NCBI RefSeq assembly: GCF_029168945.1
Contig: NC_083603.1
Coordinates: 15,562,001-15,626,000, forward strand
Length of the DNA: 64,000 nucleotides
Reading direction: 5' to 3'
From: Cannabis sativa
Taxonomy: Eukaryota; Streptophyta; Magnoliopsida; Rosales; Cannabaceae
Of this stretch, positions 1 to 12,500 are shown piece after piece. A program made the translations under genes and the position numbers. The notes under the pieces are model-generated. The model was given only the letters and a program-made list of their open reading frames with translations, ran no database searches and was not told where the DNA came from. Numbering within the stretch: the first letter of the stretch is position 1; each line of letters opens with the position of its first letter.

Positions 1-40
1 TATATTGAAATGAGTTTTATTTAGGGCATAAAACCCAACA
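1..40 (-). repeat. Copia copy 1, 3' LTR stub
   Basis: These 40 bases match 8172-8211 exactly and end in CCCAACA, the complement of the LTR start TGTTGGG. The rest of this LTR lies before the window. Confidence 0.85.
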
Positions 41-55
41 AACTCCCACTTGCAC
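41..55 (-). other. Polypurine tract of Copia copy 1
   Basis: On the minus strand this reads GTGCAAGTGGGAGTT directly before the LTR start TGTTGGG, the position and composition expected of the plus-strand primer of a Copia element. The same tract follows the LTRs ending at 47930 and 51256. Confidence 0.75.
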
Positions 56-1500
56 TAATATAAAACAAAAAGTGCGTTTCAAATAATCTCAACACCTTGA
101 TATACAAATCAAGTGTATTAGTAGTAAACTCCTCGTAATAGGATCTGAAAGGTTGAATTCACCACAACCTTTTCTCCACTATTACTCTTCCTTTAATCAC
201 AAAATCATTGATAATGTGAAATTCCTCTCTATATGTCTACTCTCTTGGGATACTGGATTCTATATCTTTGGCAACTACTTTTGGTTAATCAGGAAATTAA
301 CACTAGTAGTTTAAGGCAATTTGGAATGATACCAAAGATGTATAGAACTTTCCTTAGACTGAATAAGTACCTTTTCTGCAGCTTTAACATTCAGTCCCTT
401 TCTGGTAGACCTAGAGACTTCAGATAGGTTTTTACACTTCTCCAAAATCACTATTCCACCCCCAGAGTAACCACCATCTTATCAGAAAGATTTACTAGCA
501 CAAAGGCAAATTTCGAAATCTGATATGGTGTAGTCTAAGAGTTTTAAACACACTCTTATAGACTAACATATAGTTCCTCTTCTTAATCTTAAGATTTACT
601 TAATTATCTTCCAATGTTCTTCTCCTGGATCAATCTGATACCTACTCATTACTCCCACTCAACAGCAGGTGTCTGGTCTAAGGCATACAAAAGCATATCT
701 AAGACCTCTCACTGTTGATATAAGAAATTCTTTCATGGCTTTATCTTTTCTGGAATAGTTGAGACTTTTCCTTAGATAAATAAAATCTATACCTAAGAAG
801 TTGTGAAGCTTCTGTAGATTGCCATTAGAAAGAAAATGCTTCAACATCTTACTAAAGTAAGTTGCTTGCATTAGAGTAAGTAATTACCAGGTATACCACA
901 AGCCATAGGTTTAGATAAACTCAAACCTATAATAGTAGGAACAGGAAGTTTTGTTAAGTCCATTGAATGGACTTATAAACGAAAATTTCCTTTTATGTCC
1001 TTGTAATAGAAAACTTTAGGTTATTCCATGTGAATGGATTAAACCATAGTTCTATTGGCTTTCTTCTTAGTTTTTTATCTTGACAATCCATTACTTGTTG
1101 AAACTCACAATGGATTTTAATCACTAGTGTCTCCCAAGTCATAAGAAGGTGAGTTCCTAGAAACTCTCCCACTACGACAAGGCACCGTGAATTATGTCTA
1201 AGAAAACTAAATGGTATTGATCTCTTCGGTTGTGACAAGACAACAGAGGCAGTGGGATCATCATATGTTATATAAGATGATAGAACACTTTTGGAATCAA
1301 GAAAAAATATCTCCTTTATTTGCTACTTGTTTTTCAGACTTAGTCATTTTCTTAAAAAAGTAGTATTTGTTTGAACAAACACTTTCTTATCTATTGACAA
1401 TGGGATGGTCCACCCCTAATCTCTTAGAATAGCTAACAAACCATGGTTAACAGTTCTAGCTTTTCTTAAGATTTTGATTAGGTCATCCATGAATCTAGTA
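41..1500 (-). pseudogene. Copia reverse transcriptase/RNase H relics
   Basis: This is the 3' part of pol, broken by many stops and shifts. The best piece is 659-871 on the minus strand: QATYFSKMLKHF resembles the QATYIDKMLKRF stretch near the end of Copia RT, and it ends LRPDTCC where the family has TRPDICY. The block 993-1238 is an open piece also present in the second copy (52252-52509), but I cannot assign it firmly; by position it would fall just upstream of RT. Region 200-300 resembles the antisense of the RNase H end, by position and by similarity to 48067-48300. No catalytic YVDD motif survives in an open frame. Placement next to the polypurine tract agrees with Copia gene order. Confidence 0.55.
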
Positions 1501-4500
1501 ATGATTTACATTAAGTATACAACCATTACATCATTCTGAAATTGTATTACCATAGAAGGAATTAGGCAACGACTAGTAACTAATCATCAATATGCAACTC
1601 GAAATTTCTGGGGAGGTAAGTTTGGATATAATTCAAAAATCAATTTAATGATCTTTGAACTGCATATCAACTAACTATTTCTCCACCCCTATTAGTTCGC
1701 AAGATCTTTAACCACTTACCTTAATGGTTTTAACCATTGCTAGAAATTAATGAAATTTATCAAACATTTCAAATTTTTTTGCTAAAAGGTATAATCTAGC
1801 GTTATCGTTTTAAGAATACAACGAAAAACTCATATCCACCCCTGAATGTACATCCATCTGCGAATGAGATGAACTACTTTCAGTGGATATAGGCATATTA
1901 ACTCTTTGCAGAGATTGATCTTGTCAAATCCACTATGAACAAGATACAAATGCCATAGATTAAAAAAAATGTGGTAGTGTCTATGATGACATAGGTTTAG
2001 TTACATCAAAGAGTTCTTAGAATACTGCAAGTGGATCCTGGTCATAGAATACCTAACTCATATTCCATACAGTTTTAATCCATTAATAGAAGATGGATAT
2101 TAAACACTTGAGAAAGTGTAACTGTATTGTATCCTGGAAATAGAAATATAAGAAAATTTCTGTTTGGATTCTAAAATTAAAGTCAAAGACTTAAATTCAA
2201 CCAAATATAATGAGTAATTCTTTCTTGGACCACCACTACTATTTAAACTCTAAGTCAGATTTGCCCATACAAGTAGGAGATTTCTAAGATTGAGGATTTA
2301 TATCAATTGGGAATAGAATTTCGGGATTATAATCATAAGCGTCATTTAATTTTCTTAAGAGAAAATATAGAATGACATGAAATGATTTATAGACCATTCA
2401 TCCAATGATATGTTTTTAAAGCTAATTCGAAATGAATAAGCTAAGAGGAATTAGGATAATTTCGTTTAAAATAAGAATCCAACGATGCTTCGATTAGCAA
2501 AAGACAAAGTAATCTTATTTATGTAATCTTCTTGTTTCATATTGTAAAAATACTAGTCTAAGGTGTCATCAATTGATGAACAGCTAGATGTCGCATATAC
2601 AATATTTATCTTTCGAGATCTAACACTATTATGTATGTCTAATGGTGAAAATCCACTAGGGATTTATCTCATTAGATAAACAAACATGTTGGACCAACAA
2701 TGAAGATTCGAAATTAAACTACAACTTAATAACAGAAAATAACATGGTTCAATATAAATTCATACACAATTCAGAAATTATAAGCATATAGCAAGTAGGA
2801 ATGACAAGTGAAAATACTAAAACATACAATCCTAAATAATTTCTAAGGTTTTTCAACAAACTGATACAGTGTCCCGTTTAGGCGAGAGTCAAAGCATCAT
2901 CCATTGAATAGAGTTGTCAGCTCATCTAAAATGATAAACATTCTAGCAACCTTTTATTCGATCAAGATTGGAATTCAGCGTTGTCCCGTTTAGGCGACAG
3001 TCAAGGCAATTCTATCTTATGAGCTTCCACCATTGTTTCATAATTTGCAAGTCAAGTATGGTCGCCACCATTAGGGTGATCCATACCATACAAAACACTT
3101 ACAAACTACTTATCATGCGAGGTTAAACGGTGCGGAATTGCTAATGAACGTTCCTCCATTAGGGAGGATTACTCACTAAAACAAACGCGGTGTAAAACCC
3201 ACAATGGAGATCGAATATCTTAATAATAATCAAGCTCATTATTTAAAGTGAGTTGTATTTTCTTTGATTCTCTTTATTTATTCTATTTATTTTAAATATA
3301 TATTTATTTAATTAAAATTTCCAATTTAGAATGAAAAATTCCAAATATAAATTTTAATTTAATATTTATAAATTTTACTTAGATGGATATGAAAATAACA
3401 TGAATTATTTCCATCTTAGTAATAATTTCCAATAAATATTTAGAAAAATATTCAATTTAAGTTGTTACAAAATTAATTTAAATTAATTTACAACTCAAAT
3501 TTAATTTTCTATAAATATATATTGCATTTCGAAAAATCAAAGTATATAAGAATATAATTTTCGAAAAATGCATATTAAAATAAAAAATAATTCCTAGAAA
3601 AATTATTCTAATTTAATGTTGGCCCAAAATTAATTAATAAAATTAATTTACAACAAAAAATATAATTTTCCTATTTAATTAAATATATAAGAAAAATTTC
3701 AAATATTTAAGTATGATGATGAAAATCAACTTAAATATTAATTTTCTATTTAATTAAATACACTAGAAAAATACTTCAAGCAAAAATATCATCTATCTAG
3801 ATTTTCCTTTGACTAATTAATTCAATTTCTAATAATATACTTTGATTCAATTTATTTTAAATTAATCAATTAATGAAAAAATCATTGATTTAAGTTGGTC
3901 CAAAATTAAAATAAATAATTTACAACTTTAATCTATTTTTCAATTAAAATTCGAAATTTCAGCATTTAAGAAATGCAATTTCGAAAATTGATTAATAAAA
4001 TAAAGAAAAAAATATATTTTGAAAATTATTTAAATTTAGTTGAAAAAATAAATTTCAACTAAAAATAATTTTCTATTTAATTAAATGTCATGAAAAAGAA
4101 ATATTTAAGTATCATGATAAAAATCAACTTAGATATTCAATTTTCAAATTAATTAAATGTATTAAATTCAAGAAATAAATAATTAAGTGTAGAGAAGGCT
4201 TAATTATTAATCTCTAGTTTAATACTAGGAAAAATATACTTAAAATAAATTGTACCAAAATTAATTATTTAAATAATTAATTTCACAATGTATAATATTT
4301 TCCTATTTAATATTAGAAATAATAAGTAGTCTAGAAATAACTATCTAGAAAATATCTTATTTGACTAAGTATCTTTTCCACAAAATTTGGAAAAAAAAAT
4401 ATCTAATTTAAGTTGTATTAGAAAAAATCTAGAACTTAAATATTTTCAAATTTAAATTTAATTAAATATCAAAAATTAAGTTGTAACCACTTAATTTGAA

Positions 4501-6299
4501 AATATTCCATTTTAAGTTAATATTCGAAAATATATTAACTTAAAAAATATCTAAAGAATCTTAATAACCAATGCCTAAAATTCCTCAACTTAATTTTAAA
4601 ATTTGAAATTCAAAAGATATTCAGATTTAAGTTGGTTAGTTGTAGATAACTAAATATCAACTTAAATAAGAATATTTAATGAAAAATTTAAATTAAGTTC
4701 CAAAAAGAATCTAGATGGTTATAATTCTATATTTAATTAAATACAAGAAAATACATATAGTTTAGCTTAGAATAAAAAATTCTTTAAACTATAATTTTCT
4801 TAAATTAATTTCAAAAATAAATGAAATTAATTATGTTGCTAATCAATTTTATTAGGTTAAACTAGTTTAATTAACCTAGTACAGTTGTTCAAATCAGGCA
4901 AATGGGCCTTCACAATTGGGGTGGTTCATGTGAGGGGGTGTTGGGTTCAGTATGTCGTACCCACTTCTATGGCTCCCAACTCTCACACAAGGCCCAAAAG
5001 AGAGGAATTTAACCTTAATAAGAACAACTGTTATTAATTGAATAGACCCAAAAACTAAATGGGCCTAAATAAATTCTATCAAGAACTATGATAATTTATT
5101 TTAGCAACAACAACCTACATGTATCTATAATCAAATTAAACACATAGGCTCACACAGGCACACTTTGGATGGGTCCTATCATGTTGCTAGGTCATACATA
5201 GATGAAAGAAGATTGTAAATATACCTGTTACAAATTATTATCTTGACCAAGGGAGCCATCAGATCATTAGATCTGGCAAAAAGTAACCATGGCTATTTGC
5301 AATCAAGTAATAATAGGTTTAGAAAACATACACATAAGCTAAAACACATACTCCTGCAACAAGGTTAGCTGGATAGTTGGATGTAGGATTTATTTAATTT
5401 CGAAATTAATTAATTAAATAATAAAAAAAAAATCGAAAAATTTAAAAAAAATTTGAAAAATTCGAAATTTTTAAAAAATTTAAATTTAAAATTAAACCTA
5501 CAATTTTTGAAAAATTAGGTTTCAACCAACCTAAATATCATTGCAAAAATTTGCTAACTACTTTTAAATTTTAAATGTTATTTTATAAATAAAAATTAAA
5601 TAAAAAATTAGAAAAGATAAATAAATATCTTTTTCAAATTTTAAATGTAATTTAAATAAATAAAATAACAAAATTTAAAAAAAAATTAGCAAAATATCTT
5701 ATATCATTTAAAAATTACATGATTATAAATATCTTATTTTTAAATTAAAAATAAGATAAGATATAATCAAATTTTAAAATAAGATAGATTTTTAAGCAAG
5801 AAGATAGATACTAATTCTATTAAAATTCAAATTACACTAATATCTTGAATTAAATTTAAAAAATATTAAATTAATTCAAAATGATAATTAGAATTGAATT
5901 AGGAATAGTAATAGTATAAATACAAAACTATACCAAAAATCGGAAGTTAATTCCATGAAAAAGCATGAAAAATCGAAGAAAAACGAAAAAATTGTGAACT
6001 GTACGGACAGATTTGCGATCGCAGGAAAATTTCAGCACAGCCCCGATTATTTCAAATCTTCAAAAATTCATAACTAATTCAAATAAAATCGAAATTGAGT
6101 TTTGTAAAAGGCTAACTTGCTTAATTTTTCCCATACTATCTAATAAAAATAATTCCAGAAACAAAATCGCAATTATTTTTCACGAAAATTTACAAACATC
6201 AATCAATCATCAAATAACACTCAATACAACATGATACCATCCAAAAACATACAAACAATCGTTTTAAAGTCCAAATTTCTTGCAAGTAAATCAATTACC
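1501..6299 (-). other. Non-coding, AT-rich interior of Copia copy 1
   Basis: I see no coding region. From about 3240 to 4860 and 5380 to 5950 the sequence is mostly A and T with runs of ATTTAA-type words. A less AT-rich island at 4890-5180 carries phrases such as AATGGGCC and AAGGCCCA. By position this should be integrase, protease, gag and leader, but nothing recognisable of those remains. Confidence 0.6.
2870..3180. repeat. Four spaced degenerate motif modules in Copia interior
   Basis: Four related words recur at roughly 80-110 base spacing: GTCCCGTTTAGGCGAGAGTC (2871), GTCCCGTTTAGGCGACAGTC (2983), a shorter TTAGGGTGATC form (3071) and TTAGGGAGGATTACTC (3159). Each is followed by a divergent spacer. 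The second Copia copy has the corresponding block at about 54070-54390, with a diverged right half. Confidence 0.45.
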
Positions 6300-6316
6300 A
6301 TGGCTCTGAGGCCAGT
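6300..6316 (-). other. Primer-binding-like site of Copia copy 1
   Basis: Just inside the 5' LTR the minus strand reads ACTGGCCTCAGAGCC. It matches the usual initiator-Met site TGGTATCAGAGCC except for two bases. The two changes may be decay or a divergent primer. Confidence 0.6.
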
Positions 6317-8211
6317 TGTTGGAAATTATTTTACCAGGATCTTAGATCAACTCACAAGTATGTTTATTAACATCCTAAATAAGAACTTTCTAAAACGATA
6401 AAATAAACACATATAAAGTTTAAGAAACCTTACATTGGGTGCAGCGGAATAATATGACTCCTTTCGTTCAGATATCTAGCCCTTGATTCCTTTCTCTAGC
6501 AGAGCATTATCAATATCTGAACCTGGATCTCTTTCTCTGAATCTTTGATGCTGAAACTCCTTTGCTGATGATCTTTCTTCACGATCTTCCTCACTATGAT
6601 TGAGGTATCACTTGATGTGTGTGGGCACTACTCTAATCACTAAGGATTTCGAAATTGAAGAGGGAAGGAGAAAGAGAAGGGTCAGCCAAAGATAGGGAGA
6701 GAGAAGGCTCAGGTTTTCTGAATCAGAAAGTCTGAAGAAAAGTGTGTTTTTCCTGAAGCCTTCACTATCTATTTATAGCATTCCACTAGGGTTAGATTTG
6801 AATTATATGGCATTAAAATAATGAAAAAATCAACTTAAAATACACACAATAGGTGGCCGGCCATACACTTAGTGGATTGGGCCTTGCTTTTGCAATTTTG
6901 CAATTTTAACACCTTTTGTATCTGATTTTCTCAAAAATGCCAATTTCCTAATTCAACCATTTAAATGCCAATTCTAACTATTTAATAACTATAAATAATT
7001 ATTAAATAATATTGTCATTTATCATATTTATTAATTGAACCATACAAAGTATCATAATTAACAAATATGCCCCTATAAACTCTTTCTTTACAATTTCGCC
7101 CTTACTTAGTGAAAAATTCACAAATAGACATAGTCTAATTTGTGAATTATAATTGATTAATCAAAACCAATTACATGAGTCTTATAAGCAATATTATCTC
7201 AACTAGTGGGGGGGACCATGGGTCTATATAACCGAGCTTCCAATAAGTAGATCAAGAATTTAGCACTAAAATTCACTAACTTATTAATTCTTCGTTGAAT
7301 CCACGCATAGAACTTAGAATTGCACTATCAGTATATAGAATGCTCTATATGTTCCACCATATAGACACATCATTAGTTATCCATTGTTATAATCCTAATG
7401 TGATCAATTATCCTCTATATGAATGATCTACACAGTAAAGGGATTAAATTACCGTAACACCCTACTATGTATTTTATCCTTAAAACACTTGACCCCGAAT
7501 AAATGATATTTCAGCTTATGTGAAATGAGATCTCCACCATTTATTTTCGTTTGGTCAAGCTCGAAGGAGATCATCCTTTGCTTACTATTTGCCAGATAGA
7601 AGCTATAGATTCCATGTTTATGCTAGCGCCCCCACTCAATTGCACTACCGTGTTCCCAAAAAGTACGTATCACCCTGACCTAAAAGTAGGCTTAACTAAC
7701 AATTCAAAGAACACGAATAGCCTTTCAAGATTGAGCCTAATCATAACAGGATTAAGATCATTTGATCTAGGATCAACTAGGCGATATTGACTTGAATAGA
7801 TTTTACTGTAAGTTTAATAAATCTAAGTCAAAGTTCAATATCGGTCCCTTCCGATGCATACTCCATGCATCCAACCTGAGCTTTACTTTAACCAATGTTC
7901 TGGAAAGAACATAGTATTTCTCCAAATACAAGTAAACTCTTGTTGTAGATTATCATATCTAAAAAAACCCTGTGTCTGATAAATCTAGGAAACTTTATTC
8001 ACATAGTCATGTTTACTTTCCAATGTGTTGACGGCACAATAAACAGGATCAAGTATGTGAAAAGGGTTTCAGATGAATCTATACATTATGTACATATAAT
8101 CATGAAATAAATCATGTGAACCATGCAACATTAAATGTTATTTTTGATCTATATTAATAAGTAAATCTGATTATATTGAAATGAGTTTTATTTAGGGCAT
8201 AAAACCCAACA
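6317..8211 (-). repeat. 5' LTR of Copia copy 1 (1895 bp)
   Basis: It runs from TGTTGG to CCAACA. It resembles the LTR at 49358-51256 closely over its whole length (by eye about nine bases in ten or better) and more distantly those at 46056 and 48315. It contains a minus-strand TATA-like box near 6770. An antisense open frame at 7551-7790 is shared with the other copy but changes mostly at amino-acid level, so I do not call it a gene. Confidence 0.8.
6769..6778 (-). promoter_or_regulatory. TATA-like box of Copia LTR
   Basis: The palindromic word CTATTTATAG reads CTATAAATAG on the element's coding strand. It is conserved in the LTR at 49818-49827, which supports a core promoter of the LTR. Confidence 0.4.
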
Positions 8212-8856
8212 TAAAACCCCTAAACTTTTAAGATTGAAAAACAAAAAATTCAACATAAAATAATAACGAAATTAATATGTAATTGAAGAAAATTAACATA
8301 TACATATTAATGGTTATACAAATTATAGGTTCTAAATCATATACAATTGGCAATCTGATACCACATGTTAGATAAATTAACAATTAACCCCAAGATTAAT
8401 TTGTATATAACATAGAACACAATAATAATATATAATAATTAGGTATGCATACCTGATTGATCCATAGCAATTATCTCAATTCGATCCACAGCAATTACTT
8501 CAATTCGATAGTGCAATACTATCAACTAAGTCTTCCTCCCTAGATCTCTAAATCAGAAGCAGTTTATTTATCTGATTATCAAAAAGTATACAATTGTGAT
8601 GAGACAATATGTATTTATAGAGTTAGGGAAGGGACTTAGCTACAAAACCCTAGTTGGGCTGGGCCTGCTCATCAAAGGCTTCAGTCAACTGGAAAAGCCC
8701 ACACTTCTGCTTCACCTAGACTTTACACACAGATGCTAAGCTCATTAACAATTGATCACCAACAACATGGGCTAACACAGCAAAGAACTATCCAATCAAC
8801 CCAAGTTTTAATAAAACCAATAAAAGTTAATGTAAGCCCAAATAAAAAGTCTAACA
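8212..8856 (-). mobile_element. Second Copia element: 5' LTR (8366-8856) plus leader
   Basis: The LTR of 491 bp starts TGTTAG and ends CTAACA. On its inner side the minus strand reads TGGTATCAGATTG (8351-8363), ten of thirteen bases as in the initiator-Met primer site. The 139 bases left of that are leader. The rest is missing because Copia copy 1 was inserted at 8212. This LTR family is unrelated in sequence to the 1.9-kb LTRs. Confidence 0.65.
8351..8363 (-). other. Primer-binding site (initiator-Met type)
   Basis: The minus strand reads TGGTATCAGATTG two bases after the LTR end CTAACA. It fixes the orientation of the fragmentary element. Confidence 0.6.
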
Positions 8857-9548
8857 AGTTCGACTAAGCGTGAAAAATAAAGTAAAAATAATCTCACTTA
8901 ATTTACTCTATACGATCATGAAAGTTATACAATGTAAATTTATAATCGTTTTGCGACCAAATAATTATTTATAGTTGCACAAGGTAATTTATGATCATTT
9001 ACAATCATATAAATTTATTTTGCTACTAAAATTTTTTATAAAATTATTTTCCCAATAATATTTATTATAAATGCTATTTTTACAAAATTGTGAAAAGCAA
9101 AGGGGTAGTAGAGTATTTTTGGTAAATATCATCTGACGCATTTTCAAGCTGTATAGCTTATTTACGGATTGTGCCATTTGCCCCTTCTTGTAAGAGTAAT
9201 CCGATTACGACGGCCCTTTACTCCTTTTCTTTTCAGTTCAGTTCAGTTCTTCTCTGCAACCAAATCCAATCCAAATCTACACCCTCCAATGTTAAATCCC
9301 TCCCAAAATCCTAATCTTCTCCGACCCGATCCATCCTTTGCCCCATTTCTTTTCCAGACCATCTGATCCAATATCACTCCCATGGCGCTCGTCTGGTACT
9401 TACTTTTCCCCTAATTAAACCTCCTCTCCTAGACTTTTTCTTTGTTTTTTCATGGTACAGTTTTGTTGAATTTCTGATTTTATTTTCTTTGGTACAGATT
9501 TGGAGGTGAATTTTGTGAGGCTGTGGAGAAGTTTCTGATTGAACAGGC
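8857..9548 (+). promoter_or_regulatory. Upstream region and 5' UTR of the PHD/GNAT gene, with a short uORF and a likely UTR intron
   Basis: From 8857 to about 9170 the sequence is AT-rich and featureless. A CT-rich stretch at 9215-9260 with CAGTT repeats looks like a plant 5' leader. An upstream ATG at 9382 opens an 11-codon frame including its stop (ends 9414). A plausible intron of 102 bases (donor at 9396, acceptor ending 9497) would shorten it to ATG GCG CTC GTC TGA. Either way the uORF ends before the main start at 9549. No convincing TATA box was found. Confidence 0.4.
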
Positions 9549-12500
9549 ATGAAGAGAGAATTGGCTCGTGTATTGGAAGCCAAGTCTGAGCTCGCCGAAT
9601 CGCTACTTGGTGGGACTCGGGCTTCATCTGCTTCTGTGTCTGAGTCACAGACGAGTTCTGGTGTGGAAGGTTCTGAGAATTTTAGCAATAAGAGATTTAA
9701 AGGCTGTATTGTGAATGGCGTAATTGTGTATACCCGAGCTAGGAAGTCTCGGAACAACAATGCGCGTGTAGATGAGCATGTTGAGCGGCTTAAGCCACCT
9801 CCTAGTGCTGATGCGTGTATACAAAGTGAGTTGGTTGAAGTTTTAGTGGAAGATGATACTATTGGTAGTTCGGCAATTCGTCCGGTTAAGCATGAGTCGA
9901 CGAGTGAGCTTCATTCCTCTCTGGTAGCCCCCTTCCCCTTGGAAGGTGGTGCTGTGGAGGTTCCAGTACTAATGGTTGAGAAGAATTTGGCGCAAGAGGC
10001 ATTACGGCGGTTTACTCGCTCGGCATTCAAACCAAAGTTTGAAACAATAGAGGTAAAGACTTTAGTGAATGAACGTGAGGCTGTGGGAAATGAATTGATG
10101 TTGACTTTAAATGGGGAAGATTCATCGGCGGGAGTTAGCACATCAGCTAGTACGATGAATAAGTTAGAATTAAAGATGTCGAAGAAGATTGCGCTTAACA
10201 AGAAGCCTACCACGGTTAAGGAACTTTTTGATACTGGTTTGGTTGATGGGGTCCCTGTGGTTTACATGGGTGGAAAGAAGGTTCATTTTTGATACCCAAT
10301 TCAATGTTTTTCATTTTCTGCTTCAGAATAACTTAGTGGTATTACTATTTATTTCAGGCATCTGGTCTTAGAGGCATAATCAATGATGGTGGGATATTGT
10401 GTTCATGTACCTTATGCAAAGGATGCAGAGTGAGAATTGCTTGTTAATCTAATTTTTTACTCGCATATTAAGTGGTTGTGGTTTCGCAAATGACTAAGGG
10501 GGCTTAATCATTGGTTTCTCTCCTTTTTGTTTTTAATGTTAGGTAATTCCGCCATCCCAGTTTGAGATTCACGCCTGTAGACAGTACAGACGAGCTGCAC
10601 AGTATATCTGTCTCGAAAATGGGAGGAGCCTCCTTGATCTGTTGAAAGCATGCAGGGGGGCACCTCTACATACATTGGAGGCAACAGTTCAGAGTTTCAT
10701 AAGCTCTTCACCTGAAGAAAAGTACTTCACTTGTGAAAAATGCAGAGGTTAGTGTTATGCTTGTCTTTTTGTTTTTTGATGAATGACAGTGTCCTGCATG
10801 CAAACAGAGCAGTTAATACATATTAATTATAATATATATTTGGTTTGCTGCTGACTTTTCTATGGTTTATTATAGTGTCTTACCCTCCATCATGTGCTGC
10901 AAAAGACGAATCTCTCTGCAATTCATGCAATGATTTAAAAAATCCACAATGCAGCAGCCCAACTGAGTCACTTGGTAAAAGAATAAGGTATGGCATATTT
11001 GAAACTGGCCTAATTCAGTTATAATTTAGAAACCATATGATGTAAATAAATGCAAGGAACTTGTTGATTGCAAAATTATATTTCCTTGCAAGTCTTAGAG
11101 CTTTTCGGCTTAGAAACTTCTTATATTAAACCAACACGTAAATCTGGCATTGTCTTGGGATATGGTTCATATGAGCGTCAACTTGAGCCGTTTACTGTAA
11201 TCAAATATTATGTCAAGCACAAACGAAAATGACCCGAAGCTTGGCTTTAATAAGATTGTGTCCGTACGGATGTAACTTTATCGCGTTCATTTCCTCTGTT
11301 TTCAGTCCGTATGTTTGGCCAGTACTCTGTTGCCATTTATAGTATGCTTCGAATTTCCTTGTTTCAGATCTCCTGTGCCAGCTCCAGTTTCCGAGTCCCC
11401 CATAACTCCTCCAGAATTTGTCTCTTCTCAAGATAGAAGAGCTTGGAAGCTAACAAGAAAGTAGGTATCTCTCATGCTATTTTGGTGTCTCTCTCTCTCA
11501 TATCTTTTGATTGATCGGGTTTACGCTTTTCTAAGTTTTCTTTTGGAGCAGCTTATTTTTTTATTCATTTATTTATTTCGATAAAATTAATTTTAATTAT
11601 ACTCAAATTATGGTGTAAATCATATAATTCCTAATATTTATTATTTTTGTATTGGTGTGGATATTTTTGGTTTTGTAAACGAATCAAACAAATTTACCTC
11701 ATGTGTGTATTTATATATTAATATATATGTATATTTTTGCTGGGAATTAGTTAAATTATACATCACTTTCAATTATCTAGAATAATATAATTATCACGAG
11801 ATTTTCAATTTATGTACAATTGTGAAAGGTAACTTATTGTACAATGTTCAGCTCTTTATTTATTTTCTGTAGAACATAATAGTAATTATTATTTTTGTTT
11901 TATTAATATTCACATTAATGTATTGGGTAAGTTAGTAAACCAACAAATGTAAGAGAAAGTGTATTTTACAATAAATAAAATTAAATAATAAATAAAATTG
12001 TTCATAATTCAGCAAAAAGAAAAAAAAAAACTTGTTCTAAGAAATTTGTCTAAATTGTTTTATGTTATTGTGTCAAAGTGAAATTATACTATACTCATAT
12101 AAAATAACATTAAAATGTTCAACTTAAAAAAATATTGATATCATCAAATGCAACTATAGCCCTCAAAGTTGTGATGATTTTCATCAAATATGTAAAGGAA
12201 AGGCCAACATAGTAACAATAACAATGTTCAGTGCAACGGACTCTTTAAATTGAAAATTCAGGGTGGAAAATGGAACATTATTTATATTATGCTCCTATTG
12301 AATTTTTGGAATGTTGAAAAGGAAAATATACTCTTAATTTTTGCTTGTGTAACTGTAAACTCTTCTGCCTGGTTTACATTTGATGTAATATGCTATATGC
12401 ACATTTGTTTCTTATATATTTCATATAAACTGCAGGTTATCAACCCCACTGTTAATGCCAAAAGCCTCTAAAAGTGCTTCTCCATTGCGTATGTCTCCGC

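Larger units (their letters stand above)
1..8211 (-). mobile_element. Copia-type LTR retrotransposon, decayed (copy 1), left LTR cut by window
   Basis: The element reads on the minus strand. Its 5' LTR is 6317-8211 (starts TGTTGG, ends CCCAACA on the plus strand). A 40-base stub of the 3' LTR at 1-40 is identical to 8172-8211. Inside the left LTR is a polypurine tract (minus AAGTGGGAGTT), and next to the right LTR is a primer-binding-like site resembling initiator-Met tRNA. The 6.3-kb interior has no long open reading frame, only short Copia-like RT relics near the 3' end and more than 3 kb of very AT-rich sequence. A second copy with the same layout lies at 49358-56103. It is either a dead Copia element or a large non-autonomous derivative. 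The outer target-site duplication cannot be tested because the left end is missing. Confidence 0.8.

Noticed and set aside
5180..6300. Possible gag start of Copia copy 1 near the right LTR, including the 73-codon plus-strand frame at 6013-6234.
   Set aside because: Wrong strand for the element, and no gag-like motif in any frame on the minus strand.
7551..7790. A 79-codon plus-strand open frame in the Copia LTR, also open in the LTR at 50598-50837.
   Set aside because: Differences between the two are mostly amino-acid changing (Cys/Arg, Ile/Val, Pro/Leu, Ser/Cys, Asn/Lys), and it is absent in the LTR at 46056. Shared descent explains it.
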